Source: Hyphomicrobiales bacterium
GTDB taxonomy: Bacteria > Pseudomonadota > Alphaproteobacteria > Rhizobiales > Rhizobiaceae
DNA: 64,000 bases
Assembly (NCBI GenBank): GCA_900470285.1
Contig: UCAG01000003.1
Span: 186,001 to 250,000 of the forward strand
Direction of reading: 5' to 3'
A model generated the notes under the pieces. The model searched no databases and was not told the DNA's origin. It was given only the letters and a program-made list of their open reading frames with translations. The translations under genes and the position numbers were made by a program. Of the stretch, positions 27,065 through 38,068 are shown in pieces; the first letter of the stretch is position 1; the number at the start of each line of letters is the position of its first letter.

Positions 27065-30000
27065 TTAATAATCTTTTTCGTAGAACACACCCATACCGGA
27101 ATCACCATTACTGCCGACAGAACCTTTGGCCTTGAGATTCCGTGTAATGTCCAGATTGATGGTTCCCTTTGTACCGTCAACACCGCTGGCTTCCACACCG
27201 AGATAAATATTATCGCGGATATAGCTGCCTGCACGAACCGCTGCATTGCCCTTGCTGTCAGTGACAACATCAAGATCATCCAGCCCTACGCCCTGACGCA
27301 GTGCACCCAGCAAATTGGCGTTTTTACCGCCGGCAAGTTCAGCTGCGGCAGCGGCAAGCTGTGCAATCTGGAAGGCAGACAGTTCCGAGATTGAGCGTTT
27401 GAAGATCAGGCGCGCCAGAACTTCATCCTGCGGTAATTCCGGCTCGGAAGAGAATTTGATATCCGGATTATCCACCGTGCCCTGCACCGTTACCAGCACT
27501 GTGATATCACCGCCGTCACTGCGTGCAACGAAATAGAGCTGCGGATTCATATCCCCGACCAAGGTTACGCGACCTTCATCAAAGGTTACACGCTGGGTCA
27601 GAATATCCAGACGACCGCGCAACAGTTCAAAACCGCCGACCGGACGCACATTGGTTACAGGGCCAGTCAGACGTACGGCGCCGCCCAGTTCTGTATCCAG
27701 ACCGCGACCACGCACGAAAATCTGGTTCGGCGCAATCACACGTACATCCAGCTGCGGCACAGTCGGACGGGATGTCGGCACCGGTGCAGAACCCTTGGCA
27801 CGGGTTTCCACCTTGGCACGCTGCAGCGTCATCAGCACAGATGCCGGTGTATTAGCATGGCGCACATCAATATTGGCACCGCCGCCGCCTAGGCTTTCCG
27901 GTACGGTAATTTCCGCCCGTTCAATCTCTATCTTACCGGCAATCAGCGGATCGCGCATCAACGGGCCGGTAATGGTCAGACCACCATTAATGGTCGCAAC
28001 CACCATGGAACCATCCGCATAACGTGCCTTATCGAAGTTGATACGCAAATCAGCAGGGAAATTCTGCGCGGCATTGATCGAAACCGTACCATCCGCATTA
28101 ATTGAACCACCGGTAGACAAAGCTGCGCTTGCATTGCGCAAACGGATTGTCTGACCTTCCATGCTGCCATTGATGGTAATATTATTGAGGCGGATGTTGG
28201 TTTCCGGATCAACCATCTGCGCGCCGCTTGTCGAGAACATGCCGCGAATTTGCGGATTGTCGAAACCGCCGCTGACATTGGCGGTCAAAGCCAGTGTACC
28301 GGTTGCCTGTGCACCGCGATCCGACAGAAAACGATTGGCAAGCGCCAGCGGAATCTGCCCTGTCACATCAATACCCAAACCGCTACCAGCCAAAGGCACG
28401 CGGCCCTGCGCGGTCACGCTGAGATTTTGCGGCCCGTCAACAGACAGCGAACTGATATTGACGGTCTTATCACCATAGCGACCGGCAGCTTTCAAATTCA
28501 AAGGCGCAAGCCCGTTTTCGGCCAGCGGTTTGGCACTCAGTGAGCGTCCGTTCAGATTGAACTCGGCGGCAGGATTTGTCAGGGCTCCGGTGACTTTTGC
28601 AGTGCCGGTAAGATTACCGCCCAGATTCTGATCCTTCACCACGCCATTAAGCAGAGCCAGCGGCAGATTGGCCAGCTCGACATTCACATCCAGCGCACCG
28701 GCAGATTTATCCGTGCCCAGCGGCACAAAACCATTCACACGGGTATCAAGACCGTTACCGCCGGTAATCCGGCTGTCGACTTTCAGACGGTTCTGACCCG
28801 ACGTACCTTTAGCTGTCGCATTCAATGCGCCGATACCCAGTTCACGCGTCTGACGGGCAATCACATCACGCGCATTGATGTCAAAACTGACATCAGGCTG
28901 GTTACGCGAACCGGTAACCTTGGCCTGACCATTGATTAGACCGCCAAGCCCCAAATCCGGCTGAATGCTGTTTGCCACATTCAGCGGCAGATTATCCAGT
29001 TTCACATCCAGATTGAAATGATCAGCCAAAGCACCATTGAGGCTCAGACGACCTTCTCCCACCTGCATGATAATATTGTTAAAGGTAACATCGCTGCCTT
29101 TCAGCGCCAGAGATGCCGGTTGTGCCAGTCTGGTCAGCATTGTACCCTGACGCAGCTCCGCATCTGCAAGCGACAGCAACAAACCGCCGTCCTGTGGCTC
29201 CAATGCACCGTTGACTTGAACTTTGGTACCGATTTTCAGATCTGTTGCGGCCTGAAAAACCGTTTTACTGCCTTCAGACTGAGCCGTTGCATCAACCGTA
29301 TTGATTTCAAATGTACCGGCGCGGATAGACTGTGCTTTCACAGTGCCGTCAACAACAGGAACATTGAACAGGTCGGCAAGCGTCGTATTAATATCCGCCT
29401 GCCCGATAACATTACCTTCAACATTCAGATTACGGATATCTGCTTTGACCGCAGCATTCTGGCGGTCATTTTCATAAGACAGATCAATATCTGCATTGAT
29501 GCTACCGGTTGCCTTGGCAAGAAACAGAGCGGCTGCAGTTGAGATATCAGGCGCATCCACCTTCAGGCGGCCGGCGAGCAGGTTTTTGTCCGCAATATTC
29601 AAATCACCGCTGACGCGCGTGCCGCCAGCAACAAAACTCAGATCGCTCAGGCGTTTGCCTTGCTCATCCAGCGCAATTTTACCGGCAAGATCGAGTTTTT
29701 CACCGCTTAAAAAGCCACTGCCGCTGAAACCACCGCTCAAGGACGGGGCAAGCTTCGGATCAGAACCGTCCAGCACGGCATTAAAGTCGAGCAGACCATC
29801 ATTCAGTTTGCGTCCTTCCAGCGAACCGGAAGGCACAGAGGCACGGGCTGCCAGAGCAATCCGGTTTTCTGTTCCGCGTGCACTGGCTTTCAATGACAGC
29901 GGTCCTGATGCCTTATCAGACAGATCGGCAATATCACCAATATCAACACCCAGATCGAAATCGGCATCCTTACTGGAAAATGAGCCGTTAGCCGTGATTG

Positions 30001-31834
30001 CATTTGCATCATTACCGATGCGGAAACCACGGGCGGAAAAGCCGTTTTCAGAACGTGCCAGACCACCGCTCAAAGTGGAGCGGCCATTGATAATACGGTC
30101 AGCAATATCTTCACCGGTTTTGATATTCTCTGCTGTGCCATCCAGTGTCAGGTCAAACCCGCCGGTGAGAAGCGCAACAGTACCGGTTGCTTTCAGATCA
30201 AGACTGCCGGCAAGCGAGCGGTCTGCCAGTGCCGAAAACGGCATGAGGCTGTTTGCCTGTAAAACAATATCACCGGTATAGATGAATTTATCGATTGCAC
30301 CTTTTAAGGCAGCGCTCAGACCATTGCCGGTGAGCTGCAATTTTTCAAGCTGCACAGGAGAGCCGGCACGCCATTGCCCCGACGCGGCCAGATCAAAACG
30401 GTCGCCCAGCGCCTGAGCAACCTCAGGCTGCTTGGCATTAATTCCTGTTACATTCCCTGTAATATTGAAACCGACATGACGGTTTTGTGCGTCCTGCAGA
30501 TTTTCTGCCGCACCGCCCATATCAAGCACGGTCTGCTGTGCGGAGAAATCACCGGCCTGCAAACCTTCAACCAACAGCCTGCCTGTCCAGTCCGCAGACT
30601 GGCGGTCGCCGTAATCCAGTGTCAGACGCGCAGAAGCCAGGGAAGTCTGACCACCGCTGACCGGCAAAAGCACACGGCCTTTTTCCTGATCAGCAATCAG
30701 TGCATCCACATTCAGACGTGTAAGAAAGCCGTCATTGGCAGTTTCGGCCTTGGCCTGAACCTGCAGAGCGGCATTGGAAAGATTGAAATTGTCCAGACGG
30801 AAACCGCCGCCATCCTTGATAAGGCCATTGGCCGCAAGACTTGAAGTTGCGCCAAAGAAATCACGGAATTTTTCCGGAATAAGAGCAGCAATCGGACCTT
30901 TAACATCCGCATTAAACACGCGGCCGGTAACCGTGCCGTCCGCATTGCGGTTCAGGGTCAGAAGTCCGGTCAGAATACGCTGGCTGTCCGCATCAAGCGT
31001 CAGGTCAACTTTCAGATCATCAAGCTTGCCTGCGCCTGTCAGTGCCAGTTCAACAGGCGGCTTGCCTGCGATATTCAGGAGATTGGCGGCAATACCATTG
31101 GCAGGTTCGGAAAGACGCATATCCAGATCAAGTTTCTGATCGGCATTCGCGTAATTCGCCTTCAGCTTCATCGTGCCGCCCGGGCCATCCAGACGCTGCA
31201 TGTCGAACAGCGACTCCAGCGAACCGTCCTGAAGGGTCAGATTGCCTTTCAGCGCCACTTCCGATGCCAGACCAAAGACCGGCTGGCCAAATTTCAGACG
31301 CTCAATATTCAACTCACCCAGCAAAACCGCCAGCGGCAGTTCCGGCAAAGCAAAGCCACCGGCTTCCGGTGAAGGCAGCCCCTCATCCGGCAGCGGTGTG
31401 CGGATAAATTCAACTTCCTTGGCCGAGAGTGTATCCACGCTCAAACGGCCGCGCAGAAGTGCCAGACGGCTCCAGACCAGCTGGGCATCTTTAATACGCA
31501 GCCAGATGCCTTCGCGGTCAGCAACCGTGATAGCGCCGACTTTTGCCTCGGACGACAAAACGCCTTCAATACCGGTAATACTGATCTTGCGGTTCGGCCC
31601 CGACAGTTTCTCTTCAACAAAAGACAGGAAATAGGATTTTTCTTCTTCAGCCTCCTGCGTGGAAACAGGATTGTCCGCCTGCGCCGTCTGCGTGCCTGAA
31701 CCTGCAGGATTGCTCTGGCCGGTGGCAGGCGTCGTTACGCTGTCCGCCCCCTGAGGCAGCAGCGATGCCCCGATATAAATACCGAGCGGCAGAATGATAA
31801 AGAAAGTGGCTACGAAAGCGAGAAAACGGTTCAA
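27065..31834 (-). CDS. tamB: Translocation and assembly module inner-membrane protein TamB
   Basis: 1589 residues, in the range of alphaproteobacterial TamB. The start is TTG at 31834, overlapping the tamA stop (TTGA); the protein begins with FLAFVATFFIILPLGIYIG, a membrane anchor. The long repetitive beta-rich body, with many N-G-x and D-x-N-x turns, forms the periplasm-spanning groove of AsmA-like proteins. The C-terminal DUF490 domain has FDEGRVTLVGDMNPQLYF and ends with FYEKDY. It works with TamA in outer-membrane protein assembly and/or phospholipid transport. Confidence 0.94.
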   Translation of the reverse strand: MNRFLAFVATFFIILPLGIYIGASLLPQGADSVTTPATGQSNPAGSGTQTAQADNPVSTQEAEEEKSYFLSFVEEKLSGPNRKISITGIEGVLSSEAKVGAITVADREGIWLRIKDAQLVWSRLALLRGRLSVDTLSAKEVEFIRTPLPDEGLPSPEAGGFALPELPLAVLLGELNIERLKFGQPVFGLASEVALKGNLTLQDGSLESLFDMQRLDGPGGTMKLKANYANADQKLDLDMRLSEPANGIAANLLNIAGKPPVELALTGAGKLDDLKVDLTLDADSQRILTGLLTLNRNADGTVTGRVFNADVKGPIAALIPEKFRDFFGATSSLAANGLIKDGGGFRLDNFNLSNAALQVQAKAETANDGFLTRLNVDALIADQEKGRVLLPVSGGQTSLASARLTLDYGDRQSADWTGRLLVEGLQAGDFSAQQTVLDMGGAAENLQDAQNRHVGFNITGNVTGINAKQPEVAQALGDRFDLAASGQWRAGSPVQLEKLQLTGNGLSAALKGAIDKFIYTGDIVLQANSLMPFSALADRSLAGSLDLKATGTVALLTGGFDLTLDGTAENIKTGEDIADRIINGRSTLSGGLARSENGFSARGFRIGNDANAITANGSFSSKDADFDLGVDIGDIADLSDKASGPLSLKASARGTENRIALAARASVPSGSLEGRKLNDGLLDFNAVLDGSDPKLAPSLSGGFSGSGFLSGEKLDLAGKIALDEQGKRLSDLSFVAGGTRVSGDLNIADKNLLAGRLKVDAPDISTAAALFLAKATGSINADIDLSYENDRQNAAVKADIRNLNVEGNVIGQADINTTLADLFNVPVVDGTVKAQSIRAGTFEINTVDATAQSEGSKTVFQAATDLKIGTKVQVNGALEPQDGGLLLSLADAELRQGTMLTRLAQPASLALKGSDVTFNNIIMQVGEGRLSLNGALADHFNLDVKLDNLPLNVANSIQPDLGLGGLINGQAKVTGSRNQPDVSFDINARDVIARQTRELGIGALNATAKGTSGQNRLKVDSRITGGNGLDTRVNGFVPLGTDKSAGALDVNVELANLPLALLNGVVKDQNLGGNLTGTAKVTGALTNPAAEFNLNGRSLSAKPLAENGLAPLNLKAAGRYGDKTVNISSLSVDGPQNLSVTAQGRVPLAGSGLGIDVTGQIPLALANRFLSDRGAQATGTLALTANVSGGFDNPQIRGMFSTSGAQMVDPETNIRLNNITINGSMEGQTIRLRNASAALSTGGSINADGTVSINAAQNFPADLRINFDKARYADGSMVVATINGGLTITGPLMRDPLIAGKIEIERAEITVPESLGGGGANIDVRHANTPASVLMTLQRAKVETRAKGSAPVPTSRPTVPQLDVRVIAPNQIFVRGRGLDTELGGAVRLTGPVTNVRPVGGFELLRGRLDILTQRVTFDEGRVTLVGDMNPQLYFVARSDGGDITVLVTVQGTVDNPDIKFSSEPELPQDEVLARLIFKRSISELSAFQIAQLAAAAAELAGGKNANLLGALRQGVGLDDLDVVTDSKGNAAVRAGSYIRDNIYLGVEASGVDGTKGTINLDITRNLKAKGSVGSNGDSGMGVFYEKDY

Positions 31835-33774
31835 AACGCCTGTCCTATGCCGACATAGAATGCAAAACTTGAGTCACCTGCCTTGCGGTTAAGCGGCACG
31901 GCAACATCGAAACGGATCGGTCCGAGGCTGGTATCATAACGCAAGCCCGCACCTGCCCCCAAACGCAGATTTTCCGCAAAATCAGGGTAGGATTCCTCCC
32001 CGACATATCCTCCATCTACAAATCCGACCACACCGATACTATCGGTAACTTTTGTGCGAACTTCACCGGACATTTCCATCAGCGAACGTCCACCGATCAC
32101 CACATCGCCCGGTTTATTCACCCCGATACTGCGATAAGCATAACCGCGGACAGAACCGCCGCCACCGGCAAAGAAGACTTTATCCGGCGGCAAATCGCTC
32201 ATATCCGCACCGACAATCGACCCGACTTTAACACGACCAGCCAGTACAACGCGGTTATCCTCACCAAAGCCGTAATAGCCACGGCCTTCTGCGGTAAATT
32301 TGGTCGAGAAACTGCCATTTTTGAGCTCGTAAAACGGCTCAACCACGCCTTCGGCATAATAACCGGATGTGGCATTGGTCTTGTTATCGCGCTTATCCAG
32401 CAGAATACCGCCCAGCATCCCCACGGTGAAGAACTGGCGCTTACCGTAATAATCATCCTCAAACTGCGCACGCGACACATTGGCGAACAAACGTCCGCTC
32501 AGATCTTCATTGAAGATATGTGTAAAACCTGCCTGTCCGCTGACCGATGTCTCGGTATAATTATCCAGTACCTCACGCTTACCGGTCAGAGACGAAACAA
32601 AATCCGTATCCGGTGTGAACACGCCCGGCTTGGTGAAGGATGTGCCCAGCACATAGGTAAAGTTTTTCGGATCATAGGAATTATCCTGTGAGCCGCCAAT
32701 ACCGCTGACCTTGGCATCAAAGCGCAGACGCTCCGCTTTACCGAACAGATTGCGATGCATCCAGAAGGCTTCCACCCCTGCACCGTCCAGTGTGGAATAA
32801 CTCGCACCAAGACCAAAGCGGCGTGGTTTACGCTCCTGCACGATCAGATCCATCGGCAAAATACCGTCGCGGTTGATTTCCTGTGCTTCCTGAATAGATG
32901 TTGAGCGGAAAACATCCAGCCGCGCCAGACGACGGCGTGCACGCTCAATATCATCCGGATCATATTGCTGACCCGGCTTCAGATCCGTCATATAGGCAAC
33001 GAATTCCGGATCCATGCGGGCTGTACCCTGCACTTTGACAGGACCATAATGAGCAACGCGGCCCGGCTCCAGTGTGATATCCGCATTCAGTACATTGCCT
33101 TCATGATCGGCAACAATATCCTCACGCACAACTTTCGCCTTGGCATAACCCTGCTGGCGCCATGCCTCAACAGCAAGACGTTCTGCCTTGAGAATTGTAC
33201 CGGATTTGGCAATTTCGCCGCTTTTTAAACCGGCCTTTTCAGGTGACTGCACCTGATCGCGGCGATCATCTGCCGGCGGCGCAAGTTCATTAATACTGGC
33301 GCGGGCAAACAGGAATTGCGGGCCCGGATCAACATTGATGACAATTTTCGATGTATCCGGCAATTGTGCATCCGGCGGCAGGTTCGCAGCTTCGCGACCA
33401 TCAACCAGAATACTGATCGTGCCGCCATAGCGGCCTTCACCATAAAGTGCCATCAGAATACGACGGTAATCACCGCGTGCTTTAGCAAGCAGCCCGCCGG
33501 AACCGGAAGCCGCTTTTTCTTCATCCGCCACAAGCCGTGAAGCGCCTTTAACCAGATCTTCCACATCGGCTGCAGTGCCGTCTTTATTGGTGCGGGTGCT
33601 GCCGGAAGTGACTTCAACGCTGTAGCGTTTCGGTTCGGCAATGACATCATCGGCTTCTTCAGCCTTGTCCTTGCCCCAGAGTTTAATGCCAAAGAGCTCA
33701 AAAGCATGCGCAGGCGTTGCCGCCATAACCGGCAGCAGCGCAGTGAACAGCAGGAGGGTGCTGACTTTACGGAT
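31831..33774 (-). CDS. tamA: Translocation and assembly module outer-membrane protein TamA
   Basis: 647 residues if read from an ATC codon at 33774-33772. The first ATG of the frame (33726) lies inside the signal peptide and would leave only MAATPAHA. From ATC the protein reads (M)RKVSTLLLFTALLPVMAA then TPAHA, a full signal peptide, behind AAGGAG at 33787-33782. The in-frame sequence between the upstream TGA stop and ATC has no ATG, GTG or TTG. POTRA domains occupy about residues 70-290, then the Omp85 barrel with DMSDLPPDKVFFAGGGGSVRGY (lid-lock RGY) and a final Phe. See findings for the start. Confidence 0.9.
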   Translation of the reverse strand: MRKVSTLLLFTALLPVMAATPAHAFELFGIKLWGKDKAEEADDVIAEPKRYSVEVTSGSTRTNKDGTAADVEDLVKGASRLVADEEKAASGSGGLLAKARGDYRRILMALYGEGRYGGTISILVDGREAANLPPDAQLPDTSKIVINVDPGPQFLFARASINELAPPADDRRDQVQSPEKAGLKSGEIAKSGTILKAERLAVEAWRQQGYAKAKVVREDIVADHEGNVLNADITLEPGRVAHYGPVKVQGTARMDPEFVAYMTDLKPGQQYDPDDIERARRRLARLDVFRSTSIQEAQEINRDGILPMDLIVQERKPRRFGLGASYSTLDGAGVEAFWMHRNLFGKAERLRFDAKVSGIGGSQDNSYDPKNFTYVLGTSFTKPGVFTPDTDFVSSLTGKREVLDNYTETSVSGQAGFTHIFNEDLSGRLFANVSRAQFEDDYYGKRQFFTVGMLGGILLDKRDNKTNATSGYYAEGVVEPFYELKNGSFSTKFTAEGRGYYGFGEDNRVVLAGRVKVGSIVGADMSDLPPDKVFFAGGGGSVRGYAYRSIGVNKPGDVVIGGRSLMEMSGEVRTKVTDSIGVVGFVDGGYVGEESYPDFAENLRLGAGAGLRYDTSLGPIRFDVAVPLNRKAGDSSFAFYVGIGQAF

Positions 33775-33781
33775 TGGAGCT

Positions 33782-33787
33782 CTCCTT
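33782..33787 (-). promoter_or_regulatory. Shine-Dalgarno sequence deciding the tamA start
   Basis: AAGGAG on the minus strand, seven bases before the ATC codon at 33774. Its spacing is ideal for that codon and far too long (about 55 bases) for the first ATG of the frame. Confidence 0.7.
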
Positions 33788-34218
33788 AATTTATTACCTG
33801 CATATCATCCCATTCAACGGGGTCAATATGCATATTCCACGGCATAGCCCGCTCCACCCATCGTGCGATGCCTAACAATCAAACCAGCGGAGAGTATAAT
33901 CCAAAAGCTTACACTGCTTTTTTAAAATTTATGCTTAACAAAACATTAATTTGTATTTTCCTTTACCTAAAGAAAAACTTAAATTGTGGCTTTCAATCAA
34001 ATATGAATATTGAATATTTAATCTTAAGAAAGAAACTCAAACGAAAAACACAAGGGCGTCACGACTTAAAACATTGAAAAGATTTATTTTTTAAGACACA
34101 AAATCACACCTCGCTAAAAGCAGACCAGAAACATAGTTTCGGAACCCGTTTGTCACACGGATCGCACCATGCTCAAAGAAAAAGCGCATTGGTTAAAATA
34201 TAGTCCCCCTTCCTCTGA
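33788..34218. other. AT-rich intergenic region upstream of tamA
   Basis: About 430 bases, strongly AT-rich between about 33900 and 34100. Presumably holds the tamA promoter. Short open frames (for example 33868-34077) lack ribosome sites and look like no protein. Nothing else is recognised. Confidence 0.4.
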
Positions 34219-34255
34219 AAAGCCCTGTAACGGAATCATGTTTTCCATCACAGGG
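34219..34255 (-). terminator. Probable terminator of the SH3 protein gene
   Basis: On the minus strand CCCTGT ... ACAGGG with an inner GGAA/TTCC pair, followed by CTTTTC, about 30 bases after the gene's stop. Confidence 0.55.
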
Positions 34256-34286
34256 AATCGCCTGCCGGAATCTGCCTTATACGATT

Positions 34287-34820
34287 TTAGCGGCGCCATC
34301 CTCCTCGCGGAAAATGCACAGGCCCCACACCCCATCGGGGATTCCAGCCCTGTCTCCCGAAAGGACGAGGATTAAAGCGTGGCCCATATGGCCGGTAACC
34401 CGGTCGGTACCACGGCCGGTAATAAGGCGGATGCCAACCTGTGTAATAAGGTTGGTAATACGGAGCATAAAAAGGATCACCATAAAAACCCGACCCGATA
34501 TTCAGCCCGAAAGTGACTTGCGGCTGCGTATTATAGACCGGCGCAGCACTATAGCCCTGATAGGTTTGGGATAAATAACGGCCGCTTATCCAGCCAATCC
34601 CCCAGCTGCTTCTGATCTGACACCAGCTGCCGCGGCAGATATCAATATGCACCGCTGCACCACGTGGCAAAGCTGCAATCCGTGCATATTGTGTGCCCGG
34701 TCCCTGCCGTAAATTGACAGAGCCCGAAACAGAAGCGACCTGTGCCTGTACAATACCGGCTCCGGTCAGCAACATTAGTCCTGAAATGATTGAAACAATA
34801 TTCAAATGCACAATCTTCAT
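34287..34820 (-). CDS. Secreted bacterial SH3-domain protein
   Basis: 177 residues from ATG 34820. Signal peptide (MKIVHLNIVSIISGLMLL..., cut near VQAQ). The SH3b domain follows immediately: SGSVNLRQGPGTQYARIAALPRG with CRGSWCQIRSSWGIGWI containing two Cys. The C-terminal 100 residues are dominated by Tyr, Pro, Arg, Gly and Trp (PYYRPWYRPGYRPYGPRF), a low-complexity tail likely disordered or wall-interacting. SH3b domains commonly bind peptidoglycan. Such Tyr/Pro-tailed SH3 proteins are frequent in rhizobia; role unknown. Confidence 0.85.
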   Translation of the reverse strand: MKIVHLNIVSIISGLMLLTGAGIVQAQVASVSGSVNLRQGPGTQYARIAALPRGAAVHIDICRGSWCQIRSSWGIGWISGRYLSQTYQGYSAAPVYNTQPQVTFGLNIGSGFYGDPFYAPYYQPYYTGWHPPYYRPWYRPGYRPYGPRFNPRPFGRQGWNPRWGVGPVHFPRGGWRR

Positions 34821-34956
34821 AGAAATCACCAAATTAAAATTGAAGGAATTTAAATGAATGCAAATTTTAAATGACGCATTCTGAGAAGATCAAAATTATA
34901 AAAAAATAATGACTGTAATTTGAGACAGTTTACCCGTGCATCTCAATATAAATGCA

Positions 34957-34987
34957 TAAAAAACGGCGCTGCTTTCGCAACGCCGTT
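34957..34987 (-). terminator. Terminator of the cyo operon
   Basis: On the minus strand AACGGCG(T)TGC, GAAA loop, GCA(G)CGCCGTT followed by a T-run. It lies 45 bases after the cyoD stop. Confidence 0.85.
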
Positions 34988-35031
34988 CATTTTTAATCCG
35001 GTGAGCGAGGCAGCCCCGCTCATCTTGCTCC

Positions 35032-35385
35032 TTATGGCAGCGCGCGCGCGGCCTCAGGGCTGACTTCCATCATATTGATAGCCAAATGGTTCATGATCCA
35101 CAGCGAGCCGATCAGAACAATCGCCAAAATCAGCACCGTGAAGAGCAGAGCCAGCAATGTCCAGCCGCCCTCGGATTTGGAATCCATGTGCAGGAAGTAA
35201 ACCAGATGAACAATCATCTGCACCGCACCGAAAACCATAATAATGGCAACGGTTGTGGTGGTGTCAAAATACTGGCCCATCACCACGCCGAAAGGAACGG
35301 CTGTGAGGATGACGGCCAGAATGAAACCGATGATATAATTCTTGGTTTCGCTGGCTGATGCTTCAGTTTTATGCGCGGAACTCAT
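35032..35385 (-). CDS. cyoD: Cytochrome bo(3) quinol oxidase subunit IV
   Basis: 117 residues with three hydrophobic segments ([60 protein letters not shown]). [17 protein letters not shown] is the CyoD/CtaF signature. It helps assemble the oxidase around CuB. Last gene of cyoABCD, overlapping cyoC by four bases. Confidence 0.94.
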   Translation of the reverse strand: MSSAHKTEASASETKNYIIGFILAVILTAVPFGVVMGQYFDTTTTVAIIMVFGAVQMIVHLVYFLHMDSKSEGGWTLLALLFTVLILAIVLIGSLWIMNHLAINMMEVSPEAARALP

Positions 35386-36008
35386 GCCTGAACTCCCATC
35401 AGATAAACAATCGAGAATACACCGATCCAGACAACATCAAGGAAGTGCCAGAACAGGCTGAGGCACATCAGACGGGTCTGGTTGGCTTCTGTCAGACCGG
35501 AACGCAGAACCTGCGCGACCAGAACCAGAATCCAGATCAGACCGAACAGAATATGCAGACCATGTGTACCGACCAGTACAAAGAAAGCCGACAGGAATGC
35601 GGAACGGCCAGGACCGGCACCTATTTCGATCAGGTGATGGAATTCATAGATTTCCATCGCCAGAAAGGTTGCGCCGAGCAGGAAGGTCGCAGCAAGCCAG
35701 CCGAGCATCACAGATTGTTTTTTCTGCGACATGGCAATCATTGCGAGACCATAGGTCAGGCTGGAAAACAGCAGCAACGCTGTTTCAACGGCCACGAATT
35801 CCAGATCGAACAGTTCCCAGCCGGTTGGTCCCCCCGCGTAAGAACGCGAGAGAACAGCAAAAGTGGCAAACAGGCCCGAGAAGATGACACAGTCACTCAT
35901 CAGGTAGATCCAGAAACCAATCAGCGTGGTGCCGCGGGAATCGTGGTGCTCGTGATCGTCGTCATGCCCGTGGGCGTGATCGTTAGCGTGCGTTACAGCG
36001 GCACTCAT
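35382..36008 (-). CDS. cyoC: Cytochrome bo(3) quinol oxidase subunit III
   Basis: 208 residues, five hydrophobic segments. [19 protein letters not shown] and [17 protein letters not shown] match the heme-copper oxidase subunit III family. The N-terminal stretch [17 protein letters not shown] is unusually His/Asp-rich and could bind metal; this is a common but variable feature. It overlaps cyoB and cyoD by four bases each. Confidence 0.95.
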   Translation of the reverse strand: MSAAVTHANDHAHGHDDDHEHHDSRGTTLIGFWIYLMSDCVIFSGLFATFAVLSRSYAGGPTGWELFDLEFVAVETALLLFSSLTYGLAMIAMSQKKQSVMLGWLAATFLLGATFLAMEIYEFHHLIEIGAGPGRSAFLSAFFVLVGTHGLHILFGLIWILVLVAQVLRSGLTEANQTRLMCLSLFWHFLDVVWIGVFSIVYLMGVQA

Positions 36009-37990
36009 GGCTTAACTCCCAAAGACTGCAGCTTGAGCGTATGCTCATCTTCGATGCGCTGCACTTCTTCCGCAGTGACATAGTAGTCGCGGTTATTGTT
36101 GAAGGAATGGATGATGCTGATCGCGATAATGGCCAGAGTAGCGGCAATCGCCAGCCACCAGATATGCCATACACCAGCGAAACCAAGCGCGATACAAATC
36201 ATGCCGATAATAAAGCCGGTACCGGTATTACGCGGCATATGGATCGGCTTGAACTTGTCGGTTTTACGCTTCACGCCACGCTTCTTCATATCCCAGTAAG
36301 CATCAACGTCCTGAACACGAGGTGTTTCGGAGAAGTTGTAGAACGGAGCAGGAGAAGCCAAAGACCATTCGAGTGTACGGCCGTTTTCCCACGGATCACC
36401 GGTGTGGTCACGCAGAGCTTCACGGTTGCGGATCGATACCAGCACCTGAATAACCTGACAGACAATACCAACCAGAATAATCGCTGCACCGATAGCGGCA
36501 ATAATCAGATAGATCTGCCATGCAGGATTTTCTGTATGGTTCACACGACGGGTCATACCCATGAAGCCGAGAATATAGAGCGGCATGAAGGCCAGAATAA
36601 AGCCGGTCAGCCAGCACCAGAAAGCGCGCTTGCCCCATGTTTCGTCAAGACGGAAGCCGAATGCTTTCGGAAACCAGTAGATGAAACCGGCAAAGCAACC
36701 GAACAGAACGCCCGAGATGATCACGTTATGGAAATGCGCGATCAGGAACACGGAGTTGTGCAATACGAAGTCCGCAGGCGGAATTGCAAGCATAACACCG
36801 GTCATACCACCGACAACAAAGGTACACATGAAGCCGACAGTCCACAGAACCGGCGTATCCATACGCACGCGGCCTTTATACATTGTGAACAGCCAGTTGA
36901 AGACCTTCGCACCTGTCGGGATCGAAATAATCATCGTTGCCACGCCGAAGAAGGCGTTAACGGAAGCACCGCCACCCATGGTGAAGAAGTGGTGTGCCCA
37001 GACGAGGAAGGCCAGAACAGTAATTGCAACGGTCGCATAGACCATTGAGGTGTAACCGAACAGACGCTTGGCCGAGAAAGTTGCGATAACTTCCGAGAAC
37101 ACACCAAAGCAAGGCAGAACCAGAATATAAACTTCCGGATGACCCCAGATCCAGATGAGGTTGATATACATCATCGGGTTGCCGCCGAAATCATTGGTGA
37201 AGAAATGCATACCAAGATAACGGTCAAGCTGCAGGAGCGACAGGGTTACGGTCAGGATCGGGAAAGCTGCAACGATCAGAATATTCGAGCAGAGAGCAGT
37301 CCATGTGAAAACCGGAACCTGCATCATTGTCATGCCGGGAGCGCGCATTTTGATGATGGTTGCGATCAGGTTCACACCGGAGAGCAATGTACCCATACCG
37401 GAAATCTGCAAAGCCCAGAGGTAATAATCAACACCGACGCCAGGGCTGTACTCCAGACCTGACAGCGGCGGATAAGCCAGCCAGCCTGTACGGGCAAATT
37501 CACCGACGCCGAGCGAGATGTTTACCAGAATAGCACCGGCAACAGTCAGCCAGAAGCTAAGGGAGTTCAGGTAAGGGAAAGCAACGTCGCGGGCACCGAT
37601 CTGCAGCGGAACTGCAAAGTTCATCAGGCCAACGATAAACGGCATCGCCACGAAGAAGATCATGATCACGCCGTGAGCCGTGAAGATCTGGTCATAGTGG
37701 TGCGGAGGCAGGAAGCCTTCATTGGCGCCGGAGGCCATGGCCTGCTGGGCGCGCATCATCACGGCATCGGAGAAGCCGCGGAACAGCATCACCAGCGCCA
37801 GAATGATATACATGATACCAACGCGCTTATGATCGACAGTGGTAAGCCAGTCTCTCCACAAAATGCCCCATTTACCAAAATAGGTAATGGCGGCAAGCAG
37901 AGACAAACCACCGAGACCGACTGCGGCCAAAGTGACCATCACAATCGGTTCGTGAAATGGAATATCCGCTAGGGTAAGTTTTCCGAACAT
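36005..37990 (-). CDS. cyoB: Cytochrome bo(3) quinol oxidase subunit I
   Basis: 661 residues, the full CyoB length. Catalytic subunit: [19 protein letters not shown] (heme b ligand His), [14 protein letters not shown] with the CuB His-Tyr pair, [10 protein letters not shown] (CuB His-His), and [13 protein letters not shown] with the binuclear-centre and low-spin heme His residues. It reduces oxygen with ubiquinol electrons and pumps protons. Operon order cyoABCD as in enterics; no cyoE is next to it in this window. Confidence 0.97.
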   Translation of the reverse strand: MFGKLTLADIPFHEPIVMVTLAAVGLGGLSLLAAITYFGKWGILWRDWLTTVDHKRVGIMYIILALVMLFRGFSDAVMMRAQQAMASGANEGFLPPHHYDQIFTAHGVIMIFFVAMPFIVGLMNFAVPLQIGARDVAFPYLNSLSFWLTVAGAILVNISLGVGEFARTGWLAYPPLSGLEYSPGVGVDYYLWALQISGMGTLLSGVNLIATIIKMRAPGMTMMQVPVFTWTALCSNILIVAAFPILTVTLSLLQLDRYLGMHFFTNDFGGNPMMYINLIWIWGHPEVYILVLPCFGVFSEVIATFSAKRLFGYTSMVYATVAITVLAFLVWAHHFFTMGGGASVNAFFGVATMIISIPTGAKVFNWLFTMYKGRVRMDTPVLWTVGFMCTFVVGGMTGVMLAIPPADFVLHNSVFLIAHFHNVIISGVLFGCFAGFIYWFPKAFGFRLDETWGKRAFWCWLTGFILAFMPLYILGFMGMTRRVNHTENPAWQIYLIIAAIGAAIILVGIVCQVIQVLVSIRNREALRDHTGDPWENGRTLEWSLASPAPFYNFSETPRVQDVDAYWDMKKRGVKRKTDKFKPIHMPRNTGTGFIIGMICIALGFAGVWHIWWLAIAATLAIIAISIIHSFNNNRDYYVTAEEVQRIEDEHTLKLQSLGVKP

Positions 37991-38068
37991 TTCTCTACAC
38001 TTTTAATGGCAAGACCACTGGTCACAGAACAGCCAATGGTCTGCCTGCCTAAAATCACGAAAGCCTTG

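Noticed and set aside
33868-34077. 69-codon frame in the AT-rich gap upstream of tamA
   Set aside because: No ribosome site; Lys/Asn/Leu-rich composition follows from AT-rich sequence.
36041-37048. 335-codon open frame opposite cyoB
   Set aside because: Antisense shadow of a conserved catalytic subunit.
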